From: Clostridiales bacterium
GTDB taxonomy: Bacteria > Bacillota > Clostridia > Lachnospirales > Lachnospiraceae
Direction of reading: 5' to 3'
NCBI GenBank assembly: GCA_018366495.1
Contig: JAGZHZ010000045.1
Span: 1 to 11,718 of the forward strand
Length of the DNA: 11,718 bases
A program made the position numbers and the translations under genes. Shown here piece by piece: positions 1 to 6,239 of this stretch. How positions within the stretch are numbered: position 1 is the first letter of the stretch; the number at the start of each line of letters is the position of its first letter. The notes beneath the pieces were generated by a model. It was not told the origin of the DNA and made no database searches. It was given only the letters and a program-made list of their open reading frames with translations.

Positions 1-560
1 ACAATGCGTTTTTAAATATGATGGAAGGCGCCTTGTCAGGAAAGACGGGATTTACTTCAGCGGCAGGATACTGCTATGTGGGAGCACTGCGTCGGGATGA
101 CAGAACGTTTATCGTTGCACTGCTCGGATGCGGATGGCCGAATAACCGATCTTATAAGTGGAGTGATACAAGAAAATTGATGCAGTATGGACTGGAAAAT
201 TATGAATATAGGGCATTTAAACGAGAGGGAGACGTAAAGATCCCTAAAATTGAAGTGGAAAAAGGACAGGGAGATCACTTTCAGCAGAGTGTTCAGATTC
301 AGCCCATTCTGATACCAGACCAGAGCGGCGGCGCAGAAGATGGTGTGCTGATGCGCAAAGATGAAAAGGTGGAACGCATTTTTGAGATGGTAGACCATCT
401 AAAAGCTCCCGTTGAGGCAGGTAAGACGGTCGGAAGTATCCGCTATGTTGTAGATGGAGTAACATGGAGGCAAGACTTGATTGTGACAGAACAGACAGTA
501 GAAAAAATCGATTTTTCCTGGTGTCTTGGTCAGGTTTTAAAAATTTTTGTTTCTTTATAG
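1..560 (+). CDS. D-alanyl-D-alanine carboxypeptidase (DacF/PBP5-type), 3' part only
   Basis: This is the C-terminal part of a low-molecular-weight penicillin-binding protein, which trims the terminal D-Ala from peptidoglycan stem peptides outside the membrane. The reading frame is open to the left edge (codons start at base 3 and read NAFLNMMEGALSGKTGFT), so the ATG at 18 is an internal Met, not the start. The KTG triad of the serine penicillin-binding fold is at bases 42-50, followed by the usual GYCYVGALRRDDR-type strand. From about base 225 onward the sequence fits the beta-rich PBP5 C-terminal domain. The end (IDFSWCLGQVLKIFVSL) is a hydrophobic or amphipathic tail suited to membrane anchoring. 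The SxxK and SxN motifs lie outside the window. I see no clear terminator between this gene and the next. The symbol is left empty because dacF, dacA and dacB cannot be separated from this fragment. Confidence 0.9.
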   Translation, partial: NAFLNMMEGALSGKTGFTSAAGYCYVGALRRDDRTFIVALLGCGWPNNRSYKWSDTRKLMQYGLENYEYRAFKREGDVKIPKIEVEKGQGDHFQQSVQIQPILIPDQSGGAEDGVLMRKDEKVERIFEMVDHLKAPVEAGKTVGSIRYVVDGVTWRQDLIVTEQTVEKIDFSWCLGQVLKIFVSL

Positions 561-628
561 CTGGCGCAGTAAAATCAGGAAGATGGAAAAGAAGAAAATA
601 AAAAAAAACTGCACGAATTGAAAATATA

Positions 629-637
629 TGATATACT
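629..637 (+). promoter_or_regulatory. Extended -10 promoter for the PurF-like gene
   Basis: Bases 629-637 read TGA-TATACT, a TGN extended -10 followed by a one-mismatch Pribnow box (632-637). No good -35 lies 16-18 bases upstream, as expected for extended -10 promoters. Initiation near 644 would leave a leader of about 114 nt before the ATG at 758. The A-rich tract at 591-608 could act as an UP-like element. This is inferred from sequence only. Confidence 0.5.
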
Positions 638-687
638 AAGACGGAGTTTTTGATTCTGATTGAGAAGTTCAGGGTGAAAGACACAGA

Positions 688-708
688 CCAGAACAGAAAA
701 TGTTTTGG
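688..708 (+). other. Small hairpin in the leader of the PurF-like gene
   Basis: CCAGAACA (688-695) and TGTTTTGG (701-708) can pair as an 8-bp stem with one G-U pair around a GAAAA loop. It lies in the predicted 5' leader, about 50 nt before the start codon. It has no T-tract, so it is not a terminator, and it does not match a riboswitch I can recognise. It may be chance. Confidence 0.25.
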
Positions 709-745
709 ATATAAGAACAGAACAAGAGACAAACGATGGAATAAT

Positions 746-750
746 GGAGG
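746..750 (+). promoter_or_regulatory. RBS that sets the PurF-like start
   Basis: GGAGG with a 7-nt A-rich spacer to the ATG at 758. It decides against the longer TTG-initiated reading from 650, whose extra 36 residues (rich in Lys, Arg, Asn and Asp) do not look like a conserved domain and would place sequence before the family's usual MGGFF start. Confidence 0.85.
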
Positions 751-757
751 AAAAAAA

Positions 758-2161
758 ATGGGCGGATTTTTTTCAGTTGCATCAAAACAAGACTGTGTAT
801 TTGATTTGTTTTTTGGCACAGATTATCACTCTCATTTAGGAACACGAAGAGGCGGTCTTGCAGTATATGGAGAGAATGGATTTGATAGAGCAATCCATAA
901 CATCGAAAATTCTCCTTTCCGAACAAAATTTGAAAAAGATGTAAACAAGATGGAAGGATACATGGGAGTTGGCTGTATCTCAGACTATGAACCTCAACCT
1001 CTGCTTGTGCGTTCCCATCACGGGACATATGCAATTACAACGGTCGGAAAGATTAATAACACAGAAGAAATCGTAAAAAATATTTTTCAGTCAGGACATA
1101 CACATTTCCTGGAAATGAGCGGCGGAGATATTAATCCGACAGAATTAGTCGCTGCAATCATCAACCAGAAAGAAAATCTGGTGGAAGGAATCCAGTATGC
1201 GCAGGATTTAATCCAGGGTTCCATGACGATTCTTTTGCTGACACCAAAGGGAATTTATGCAGCCAGAGATAAACTGGGAAGAACACCTGTATCAATCGGA
1301 AAAAAAGAAGGGGCTTTCTGTGCGGCATTTGAATCATTCTCTTATCTGAACCTGGGATACAATGAATATAAAGAATTAGGACCTGGAGAGATTGTAGTGA
1401 TGACGCCGGAGGCGGTTGTCACACTTGCCAAGCCGGGCGAGAAGATGAAAATCTGTACGTTCCTCTGGGTTTACTATGGCTATCCATCTTCTTCCTATGA
1501 GGGAATTTCAGTAGAGGAGATGCGCTATCGGTGCGGTGCACTGCTGGCAAAGCGCGATCATATCAGACCGGACATTGTTGCAGGTGTGCCGGATTCAGGA
1601 ACACCTCATGCGATCGGATATGCAAATGCGTCTGGAATCCCATTTTCAAGACCATTTATCAAATATACGCCGACTTGGCCGAGATCTTTTATGCCAACGA
1701 TCCAGAGTAAGAGAAATCTGATTGCTAAGATGAAACTGATACCGGTTCATCAGTTGATTAAAGATAAAAAAATGCTTCTGATTGATGACTCAATTGTTCG
1801 CGGAACGCAGCTGAGAGAAACGACAGAATTTTTATATCAGAGCGGCGCAAAGGAAGTTCACATTCGTCCGGCATGTCCGCCATTGCTGTATGGATGTAAA
1901 TATTTGAATTTTTCGAGATCTACCTCAGAGATGGAGCTGATCACAAGAAAAGTAATTGCAGAGATGGAAGGAAAGAATAAAAATTATTCCATGGAGGATT
2001 ATACAAATCCAGAATCAGCTAAATATCATGATATGGTAGACAGAATCGGACAGAAACTGTGCTTCTCATCATTGAGATACCATCGTCTCGATGATATGAT
2101 TCAGTCAGTCGGCATTGCACCGGACAGACTGTGTACTTATTGCTGGAATGGAAAAGAATAA
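758..2161 (+). CDS. PurF-like amidophosphoribosyltransferase paralogue with degenerate glutaminase site
   Basis: A 467-residue protein with the two-domain layout of glutamine PRPP amidotransferase (first step of purine synthesis). The C-terminal phosphoribosyltransferase domain has a clear PRPP-binding motif, LLIDDSIVRGT, with the DD pair at residues 343-344, and the GVPDSGTP motif at 276-283. Cysteines at 233, 380, 459 and 462 sit where Bacillus PurF binds its 4Fe-4S cluster. The N-terminal Ntn domain starts MGGFFSV instead of (M)CGVFGI, so the nucleophilic Cys is Gly2. The HVRY segment with the glutamine-binding Arg reads GVGCISD, and the HNGN oxyanion segment reads TVGKIN. The PRTase flexible loop (KNRYVGRTF in canonical PurF) reads KYTPTWPRSF, from residue 302. 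The fold assignment is firm, but glutamine-dependent activity is unlikely. It may use ammonia, need a partner, or be a PRPP or redox sensor. Databases probably label it purF. It has its own promoter and terminator. Confidence 0.85.
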   Translation: MGGFFSVASKQDCVFDLFFGTDYHSHLGTRRGGLAVYGENGFDRAIHNIENSPFRTKFEKDVNKMEGYMGVGCISDYEPQPLLVRSHHGTYAITTVGKINNTEEIVKNIFQSGHTHFLEMSGGDINPTELVAAIINQKENLVEGIQYAQDLIQGSMTILLLTPKGIYAARDKLGRTPVSIGKKEGAFCAAFESFSYLNLGYNEYKELGPGEIVVMTPEAVVTLAKPGEKMKICTFLWVYYGYPSSSYEGISVEEMRYRCGALLAKRDHIRPDIVAGVPDSGTPHAIGYANASGIPFSRPFIKYTPTWPRSFMPTIQSKRNLIAKMKLIPVHQLIKDKKMLLIDDSIVRGTQLRETTEFLYQSGAKEVHIRPACPPLLYGCKYLNFSRSTSEMELITRKVIAEMEGKNKNYSMEDYTNPESAKYHDMVDRIGQKLCFSSLRYHRLDDMIQSVGIAPDRLCTYCWNGKE

Positions 2162-2201
2162 GTCAAAACAGATAGAATGAAAGCATAAAAAGCAGAAAAA
2201 G

Positions 2202-2258
2202 GGAAGAAAGTCTGAAAAAGAAAAAAGAAATAATTTTTCAGATTTTTCTTCCTTTTTT
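2202..2258 (+). terminator. Intrinsic terminator after the PurF-like gene
   Basis: Left arm 2202-2219 pairs with right arm 2234-2252 in a near-perfect stem of about 18 bp, with one small bulge where a single G faces two bases. The loop is 14 nt and A-rich. Six T residues follow at 2253-2258. The stem is AT-rich. It separates the PurF-like gene from the decarboxylase operon promoter. Confidence 0.8.
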
Positions 2259-2263
2259 GAGAA

Positions 2264-2278
2264 TATTTTGTTAAAATA
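2264..2278. promoter_or_regulatory. AT-rich dyad just upstream of the decarboxylase promoter (possible operator)
   Basis: TATTTT-GTT-AAAATA is a perfect 6-bp inverted repeat ending 13 nt before the -35 box. It contains TTGTTAA (2268-2274), which equals one half of the clostridial Rex consensus (TTGTTAA-N4-TTAACAA). The matching second half is absent at the right distance, with only TTAAAAT at 2282-2288. The region is very AT-rich, so chance is a serious alternative. Confidence 0.2.
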
Positions 2279-2291
2279 ATCTTAAAATCTC

Positions 2292-2320
2292 TTGCCAATT
2301 TTTTAAAAACAAGATACAAT
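2292..2320 (+). promoter_or_regulatory. Sigma-A-type promoter of the five-gene decarboxylase/transcarboxylase operon
   Basis: TTGCCA (2292-2297) and TACAAT (2315-2320) are separated by exactly 17 bases, with one mismatch in each hexamer. A perfect TATAAT directly follows at 2321-2326 but has no -35 at a workable distance. The predicted leader is about 50 nt and leads to GGAGGG at 2367-2372 before the ATG at 2381. Confidence 0.75.
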
Positions 2321-2380
2321 TATAATCGGCAGAAATTTGTTTTAAGATTTTATTAATATTATAAATGGAGGGCTGAAAGA

Positions 2381-3817
2381 ATGAGCAATACAGCACAAAG
2401 CTTAGCAAGTAAAAGAATTAACTCTTTACTTGACGCGAACAGTTTTGTTGAAATCGGCGGATATGTAACTGCCAGAAGTACTGATTTCAACATGCAGCAA
2501 AATGAAACACCGTCTGACGGTGTCATTACCGGCTATGGTATTATCGATGGAAACCTGGTCTATGTTTACAGCCAGGACGCATCTGTACTGGGCGGAACAA
2601 TCGGTGAAATGCACGCAAAGAAAATTGTAGGTCTGTATGATCTTGCTATGAAGATGGGGGCACCGGTAATCGGACTGATTGATTGTGCCGGACTGAGACT
2701 TCAGGAAGCAACAGATGCTCTGAATGCATTTGGAGAGATCTATATGAAACAGGCGCTGGCAAGCGGTGTGATTCCTCAGATTACAGCAATCTTTGGAAAC
2801 TGTGGAGGAGGACTTGCATTAGTTCCAGGTCTGACAGACTTTACATTCATGGAAGACAAAAAAGCAAAACTCTTTGTAAATTCTCCAAACGCACTGGACG
2901 GAAACAACGTATCAAAATGCGATACTGCTTCTGCAAAATTCCAGAGCAAAGAGACAGGTCTTGTAGATGCTTCCGGAAGTGAAGAAGAAGTTCTGAATCA
3001 GATTCGTGAACTGGTATGTATGATTCCGGCAAACAATGAAGACGACATGTCATATGATGAGTGTGACGATGATCTGAACCGTGTCTGCAAAGATCTGGAA
3101 AATGCAGCAGGAGATACTTCCATTTTGCTTTCTTCCATTTCAGACAATCATGTTTTCTTTGAGACAAAGAAAGAGTATGCGAAAGAGATGGTAACAGGCT
3201 TTATCCGCTTGAATGGAATGACAGTCGGAGCAGTGGCAAACCGTACAGAAGTCTGCGATGAAGAAGGAAACACAGCAGAAAAATACGATGCGGTTCTCAC
3301 AACAAAAGGTGCTAAAAAAGCAGCTAAATTTGTAAAATTCTGTGATGCGTTTAACATCCCTGTTTTGTCTGTGACAAACGTAACAGGATTTAAAGCAGAC
3401 ATGCATTCTGAAAGAAATATTGCAAAAGCAGTAGCTGAACTTACATATGCTTTTGCAGATGCAACTGTTCCGAAAGTAAACTTGATCACAGGAGCTGCTT
3501 TTGGAAGCGCTTATGTGGCAATGAACAGTAAAGCAATCGGTGCAGATTTGACATTCGCATGGAGCGATGCACAGATTGGTATGATGGACGCAAAACTTGC
3601 AGCAAAAATTATGTATGCAGATGCAGATGTCTCAGTAATCAACGAAAAAGCAGCAGAATATGCAGCACTCCAGTCAAGCGTTGCAGCAGCAGCAAAGAGA
3701 GGATATGTTGATACAATTATTGAGGCAGAAGATACAAGAAAATATATGATTGGTGCCTTTGAAATGTTATTTACTAAGAGAGAAGATCGTCCGAACAAAA
3801 AACATGGCACGGTTTAA
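2381..3817 (+). CDS. Carboxyltransferase subunit, MmdA/PCCB/12S-like (acyl-CoA type)
   Basis: A 478-residue tandem crotonase-fold carboxyltransferase, which moves a carboxyl group between an acyl-CoA and biotin. Visible landmarks: LIDCAGLRLQEA in the N-terminal half, where PCCB has SGGARIQEG; GNCGGGLALVPGLTDF around residues 139-154, an oxyanion-hole region; and GAKKAAKFVKFCDAFNIPVLSVTNVTGF, ATVPKVNLITGAAFGSAYVAM (GAAFG at 371-375) and IGADLTFAW in the C-terminal half. The end (KREDRPNKKHG) resembles the KRE-KKHGN tail of the family. It is shorter than the roughly 510 residues of typical MmdA and is divergent, so the acyl-CoA (methylmalonyl-, malonyl- or glutaconyl-CoA) cannot be read from sequence. 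It carries no biotin domain; the carrier at 4673 should serve it. It is first in the operon, with an RBS at 2367-2372. Symbol withheld because the substrate is unknown. Confidence 0.88.
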   Translation: MSNTAQSLASKRINSLLDANSFVEIGGYVTARSTDFNMQQNETPSDGVITGYGIIDGNLVYVYSQDASVLGGTIGEMHAKKIVGLYDLAMKMGAPVIGLIDCAGLRLQEATDALNAFGEIYMKQALASGVIPQITAIFGNCGGGLALVPGLTDFTFMEDKKAKLFVNSPNALDGNNVSKCDTASAKFQSKETGLVDASGSEEEVLNQIRELVCMIPANNEDDMSYDECDDDLNRVCKDLENAAGDTSILLSSISDNHVFFETKKEYAKEMVTGFIRLNGMTVGAVANRTEVCDEEGNTAEKYDAVLTTKGAKKAAKFVKFCDAFNIPVLSVTNVTGFKADMHSERNIAKAVAELTYAFADATVPKVNLITGAAFGSAYVAMNSKAIGADLTFAWSDAQIGMMDAKLAAKIMYADADVSVINEKAAEYAALQSSVAAAAKRGYVDTIIEAEDTRKYMIGAFEMLFTKREDRPNKKHGTV

Positions 3818-3819
3818 GT

Positions 3820-3825
3820 GAGGTG
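3820..3825 (+). promoter_or_regulatory. RBS that sets the OadG-like start
   Basis: GAGGTG with a 6-nt spacer to the ATG at 3832. The upstream in-frame GTG at 3823 lies inside this site, so it cannot be the initiator. Starting at 3832 also places the Lys/Arg-rich n-region of the signal peptide directly after Met. Confidence 0.7.
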
Positions 3826-3831
3826 GATCAA

Positions 3832-4653
3832 ATGACAGGAAAACTTAGAAAAGTATTTTTAGGATTAGGTCTTGCCGGCTGTCTGACTGCTATGTCTGCA
3901 GGTTCTGTATTTGCAGAAACGACGACAGAGACAGAAACAGTTTCCGCAGCAGAGACAGAAGGCGCAGATATGAATCTGGCTGAAATCGAATGTGAGGATG
4001 AAGACATTTCAGAACAGCTGAAAAATACACTTGCCTACAGTTCCGAAGGTTTTCTGAACACAGTGATAGGATATAGTGAAGAAGAGCTGAATAATACGAT
4101 TGAAAATGGTTCTGAATTTGAATCAGCAATCGCAGGTGCATGGGCAGACCAGAAAGAAGATCTGGGTAAAATTGTAGAAATAAAGCAGCACAGTATCTCT
4201 GAGAACAATCATATTTACACAGTTGTCACAACCGTACAGTTTGAAAACAAAGAAGCCAATCTGAGCGTGACATACGATGCAGATCTGCAGCCGATGGATG
4301 CTGTGGTCGATGTGGAAAAGTCTCTGGGACAGAATATGAAAGAAGCGGGAATGAACTCTATTCTCGGAATCGGTACAGTATTTATCATGCTGATTTTCCT
4401 TAGCTTTGTGATTGGATTATTGAAACCTGTATCAGAAATGATTGAAGGAAAAAACAAAAAGCAGCCTGTACCTGCAGAACCAGCTGCCCCTGTTATCCCG
4501 GCAGTGGAAGAAGAGGAAGAAGAACTGGTGGATGATCTGGAGCTGGTGGCAGTGATCACAGCGGCAATCGCAGCATCTGAAAACACTTCCAGCGATGGAT
4601 TTGTCGTTCGCTCTATCAAGAGAGCAAATAACAGAAAATGGCAGAAAGCCTGA
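3832..4653 (+). CDS. OadG-like gamma subunit of a Na+ decarboxylase pump, with added extracytoplasmic domain
   Basis: A 273-residue membrane protein. Residues 1-28 form a signal sequence (K4, R6, K7, then a hydrophobic stretch) with a signal peptidase I-type VFA end before E29. LAGC at 14-17 also fits a lipobox, so lipidation at C17 is possible. Residues 29 to about 175 are an acidic soluble domain, followed by one membrane helix at about 176-200 (SILGIGTVFIMLIFLSFVIG). A Pro/Ala linker and a six-Glu run come next. The tail (ELVAVITAAIAA...GFVVRSIKRA) resembles the C-terminal end of clostridial OadG subunits. Canonical OadG is about 80 residues, begins at the membrane helix and helps assemble the decarboxylase complex on the beta subunit. 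The ectodomain here is extra; its layout recalls small Firmicutes lipoprotein domains (DUF3887-like), but I cannot confirm a family. Its place between carboxyltransferase and biotin carrier supports the gamma role. Confidence 0.75.
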   Translation: MTGKLRKVFLGLGLAGCLTAMSAGSVFAETTTETETVSAAETEGADMNLAEIECEDEDISEQLKNTLAYSSEGFLNTVIGYSEEELNNTIENGSEFESAIAGAWADQKEDLGKIVEIKQHSISENNHIYTVVTTVQFENKEANLSVTYDADLQPMDAVVDVEKSLGQNMKEAGMNSILGIGTVFIMLIFLSFVIGLLKPVSEMIEGKNKKQPVPAEPAAPVIPAVEEEEEELVDDLELVAVITAAIAASENTSSDGFVVRSIKRANNRKWQKA

Positions 4654-4657
4654 GGTC

Positions 4658-4664
4658 AAGGAGG
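4658..4664 (+). promoter_or_regulatory. RBS that sets the biotin carrier start
   Basis: AAGGAGG with an 8-nt spacer to the ATG at 4673. The frame is open further upstream, from 4595, but that part overlaps the OadG-like gene and has no RBS. Confidence 0.8.
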
Positions 4665-4672
4665 ATAAAAAA

Positions 4673-5038
4673 ATGAAAAATTATACAATTACAGTTAACG
4701 GCAACGTTTATGAAGTAACAGTAGAAGAAGGAATTGGAACAGGAGCAGCACCAGCGCCAAAGGCAGCTCCAAAAGCAGCACCGAAGGCAGCTCCAAAGAA
4801 AGCAGCGCCAGCAGGCGGAGCAGGGGCAATCAAAGTGACAGCAGGCGCAGCAGGAAAAGTATTTAAGATTGCTGCAAATGTAGGACAGAGCGTAAAAGCA
4901 GGCGATGCTGTTGTTATCATTGAGGCAATGAAGATGGAAATCCCAGTTGTTGCACCTCAGGACGGAACAGTGGCAAGCATCGATGTTGCAGTGGGAGATG
5001 CGATTGACGCAGGTGCTACCTTAGCAACGATGAACTAA
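4673..5038 (+). CDS. Biotin carrier protein (1.3S / gcdC-mmdC-like)
   Basis: A 121-residue biotinyl carrier that shuttles CO2 between carboxyltransferases and the membrane decarboxylase. Residues 1-20 (MKNYTITVNGNVYEVTVEE) form the beta-rich start typical of these carriers. Residues 25-52 are an Ala/Pro/Lys/Gly linker with AAPK repeats. Residues 53-121 are a biotinyl-lipoyl domain with the EAMKM motif at 84-88, so K87 is the expected biotinylated lysine. Length and order closely match the 1.3S subunit of propionibacterial transcarboxylase (about 123 residues) and the MmdC/GcdC carriers. Neither neighbouring carboxyltransferase has its own biotin domain, so this protein is probably shared. It needs a biotin protein ligase encoded elsewhere. 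Confidence 0.95.
   Translation: MKNYTITVNGNVYEVTVEEGIGTGAAPAPKAAPKAAPKAAPKKAAPAGGAGAIKVTAGAAGKVFKIAANVGQSVKAGDAVVIIEAMKMEIPVVAPQDGTVASIDVAVGDAIDAGATLATMN
4757..4804 (+). repeat. Tandem 12-bp repeats encoding the PKAA linker of the biotin carrier
   Basis: Three near-identical 12-bp units at 4757, 4769 and 4781 encode P-K-A-A. A fourth, altered unit (P-K-K-A) starts at 4793. Third-base differences (CCA/CCG, AAG/AAA, GCT/GCA) show the copies are not freshly duplicated. The encoded linker gives the biotin domain reach. Confidence 0.8.
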
Positions 5039-5060
5039 TTGAAAACTCGGAGGTAGAAAA

Positions 5061-6209
5061 ATGTCATATATAATAGATACGTTGTCTAACTTGCTTCAAC
5101 AGACAGCATTCTTCAATCTGACATGGGGAAACTACGTAATGATTCTGGTTGCCTGCATTTTCTTATATCTGGCAATCAAAAAAGATTATGAACCATTGCT
5201 GTTAGTCCCGATTGCATTTGGTATGCTTCTGGTTAATATTTATCCGGACATCATGGTGCGCCCTGAAGATGCGTCAAACGGAGTGGGAGGACTTCTTCAT
5301 TACTTTTATTTGCTGGATGAGTGGAGTATTTTACCTTCACTGATCTTTATGGGTGTCGGAGCAATGACAGACTTTGGTCCGCTGATTGCAAATCCAAAAA
5401 GCTTCCTTTTAGGAGCCGCTGCACAGCTTGGTATCTACTGCGCATACTTCCTTGCAATCCTGATGGGATTCAATGGAAAAGCAGCAGCAGCAATCTCCAT
5501 CATCGGAGGTGCTGACGGACCTACATCCATTTTCCTTGCAGGTAAACTGGGACAGGGCGCCTTGATGGGACCGATCGCAGTTGCAGCATACTCTTATATG
5601 TCTCTTGTACCGATTATTCAGCCGCCAATCATGAAAGCGCTGACAACAGAAAAAGAGAGAAAAATCAAGATGGAACAGCTTCGTCCTGTTTCCAAACTGG
5701 AAAAAATTCTGTTCCCGATTATCATCACAGTTGTAGTATGTCTGATTCTGCCTACAACAGCTCCTCTTGTAGGTATGCTGATGCTTGGTAACCTGTTCAG
5801 AGAGAGCGGTGTTGTAAAACAGCTGACAGAGACAGCTTCTAATGCTTTAATGTATATCGTTGTTATCCTGCTTGGTACTTCCGTAGGAGCATCTACAAGC
5901 GCAGAGGCATTCTTAAATCTGGATACTCTGAAAATCGTTGCTTTAGGACTCGTTGCCTTCGCATTTGGTACGGCAGGCGGTGTATTGTTTGGTAAACTCA
6001 TGTGTAAACTTTCAGGCGGAAAGATCAATCCTCTGATTGGTTCTGCCGGTGTATCCGCCGTTCCTATGGCGGCTCGTGTATCACAGAAGGTTGGAGCGGA
6101 AGCAGATCCTACAAACTTCCTGTTAATGCACGCGATGGGACCGAACGTGGCAGGTGTTATCGGTACTGCGGTAGCAGCCGGAACATTTATGGCAATCTTC
6201 GGTGTCTAA
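5061..6209 (+). CDS. oadB: Na+-translocating decarboxylase beta subunit (OadB/MmdB/GcdB family)
   Basis: A 382-residue polytopic membrane protein that decarboxylates carboxybiotin and couples this to Na+ export. Conserved landmarks: GGADGPT at 149-155, with D152 corresponding to the essential Asp of region IIIa (D203 in Klebsiella OadB); LGNLFRESGVV at 242-252; and INPLIGSAGVSAVPMAARVSQ at 322-342. In that last segment N323, G327, S332 and R339 keep the exact spacing of Klebsiella N373, G377, S382 and R389, which form the Na+/H+ path. Length is normal for the clostridial form, which lacks part of the N-terminus of the Klebsiella protein. The RBS is GGAGGT at 5049-5054. The family name OadB does not fix the substrate, which is set by the carboxyltransferase partners. 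Confidence 0.95.
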   Translation: MSYIIDTLSNLLQQTAFFNLTWGNYVMILVACIFLYLAIKKDYEPLLLVPIAFGMLLVNIYPDIMVRPEDASNGVGGLLHYFYLLDEWSILPSLIFMGVGAMTDFGPLIANPKSFLLGAAAQLGIYCAYFLAILMGFNGKAAAAISIIGGADGPTSIFLAGKLGQGALMGPIAVAAYSYMSLVPIIQPPIMKALTTEKERKIKMEQLRPVSKLEKILFPIIITVVVCLILPTTAPLVGMLMLGNLFRESGVVKQLTETASNALMYIVVILLGTSVGASTSAEAFLNLDTLKIVALGLVAFAFGTAGGVLFGKLMCKLSGGKINPLIGSAGVSAVPMAARVSQKVGAEADPTNFLLMHAMGPNVAGVIGTAVAAGTFMAIFGV

Positions 6210-6239
6210 TTCATTCTGAATATTGATGGAGGTAAAGTA

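Noticed and set aside
501..517. AAAAATCGATTTTT palindrome near the end of the carboxypeptidase gene, considered as a terminator or operator
   Set aside because: It lies within coding sequence, has no loop or GC stem and no functional context, so it is likely chance in AT-rich codons.
650..757. TTG-initiated 36-residue N-terminal extension of the PurF-like protein
   Set aside because: The RBS spacing is poor at 650 and good (GGAGG, 7 nt) at 758. The extension has unlike composition, and MGGFF fits the expected Ntn-domain start.
244..819. 191-residue open frame on the minus strand across the carboxypeptidase 3' end
   Set aside because: It is antisense to a confident gene, low-complexity in Phe/Leu/Ser, and spans an intergenic region with a promoter on the other strand.
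1536..1721. 61-residue plus-strand frame inside the PurF-like gene
   Set aside because: It is an out-of-frame shadow of a well-supported coding region with no RBS.
2683..2982. 99-residue plus-strand frame inside the carboxyltransferase gene, rich in Cys and Arg
   Set aside because: It overlaps the conserved GNCGGG region of the true frame and has shadow-like composition.
4708..4920. Minus-strand frame rich in Ala/Phe/Gly opposite the biotin carrier
   Set aside because: It is a mirror of the repetitive PKAA coding sequence with no RBS.
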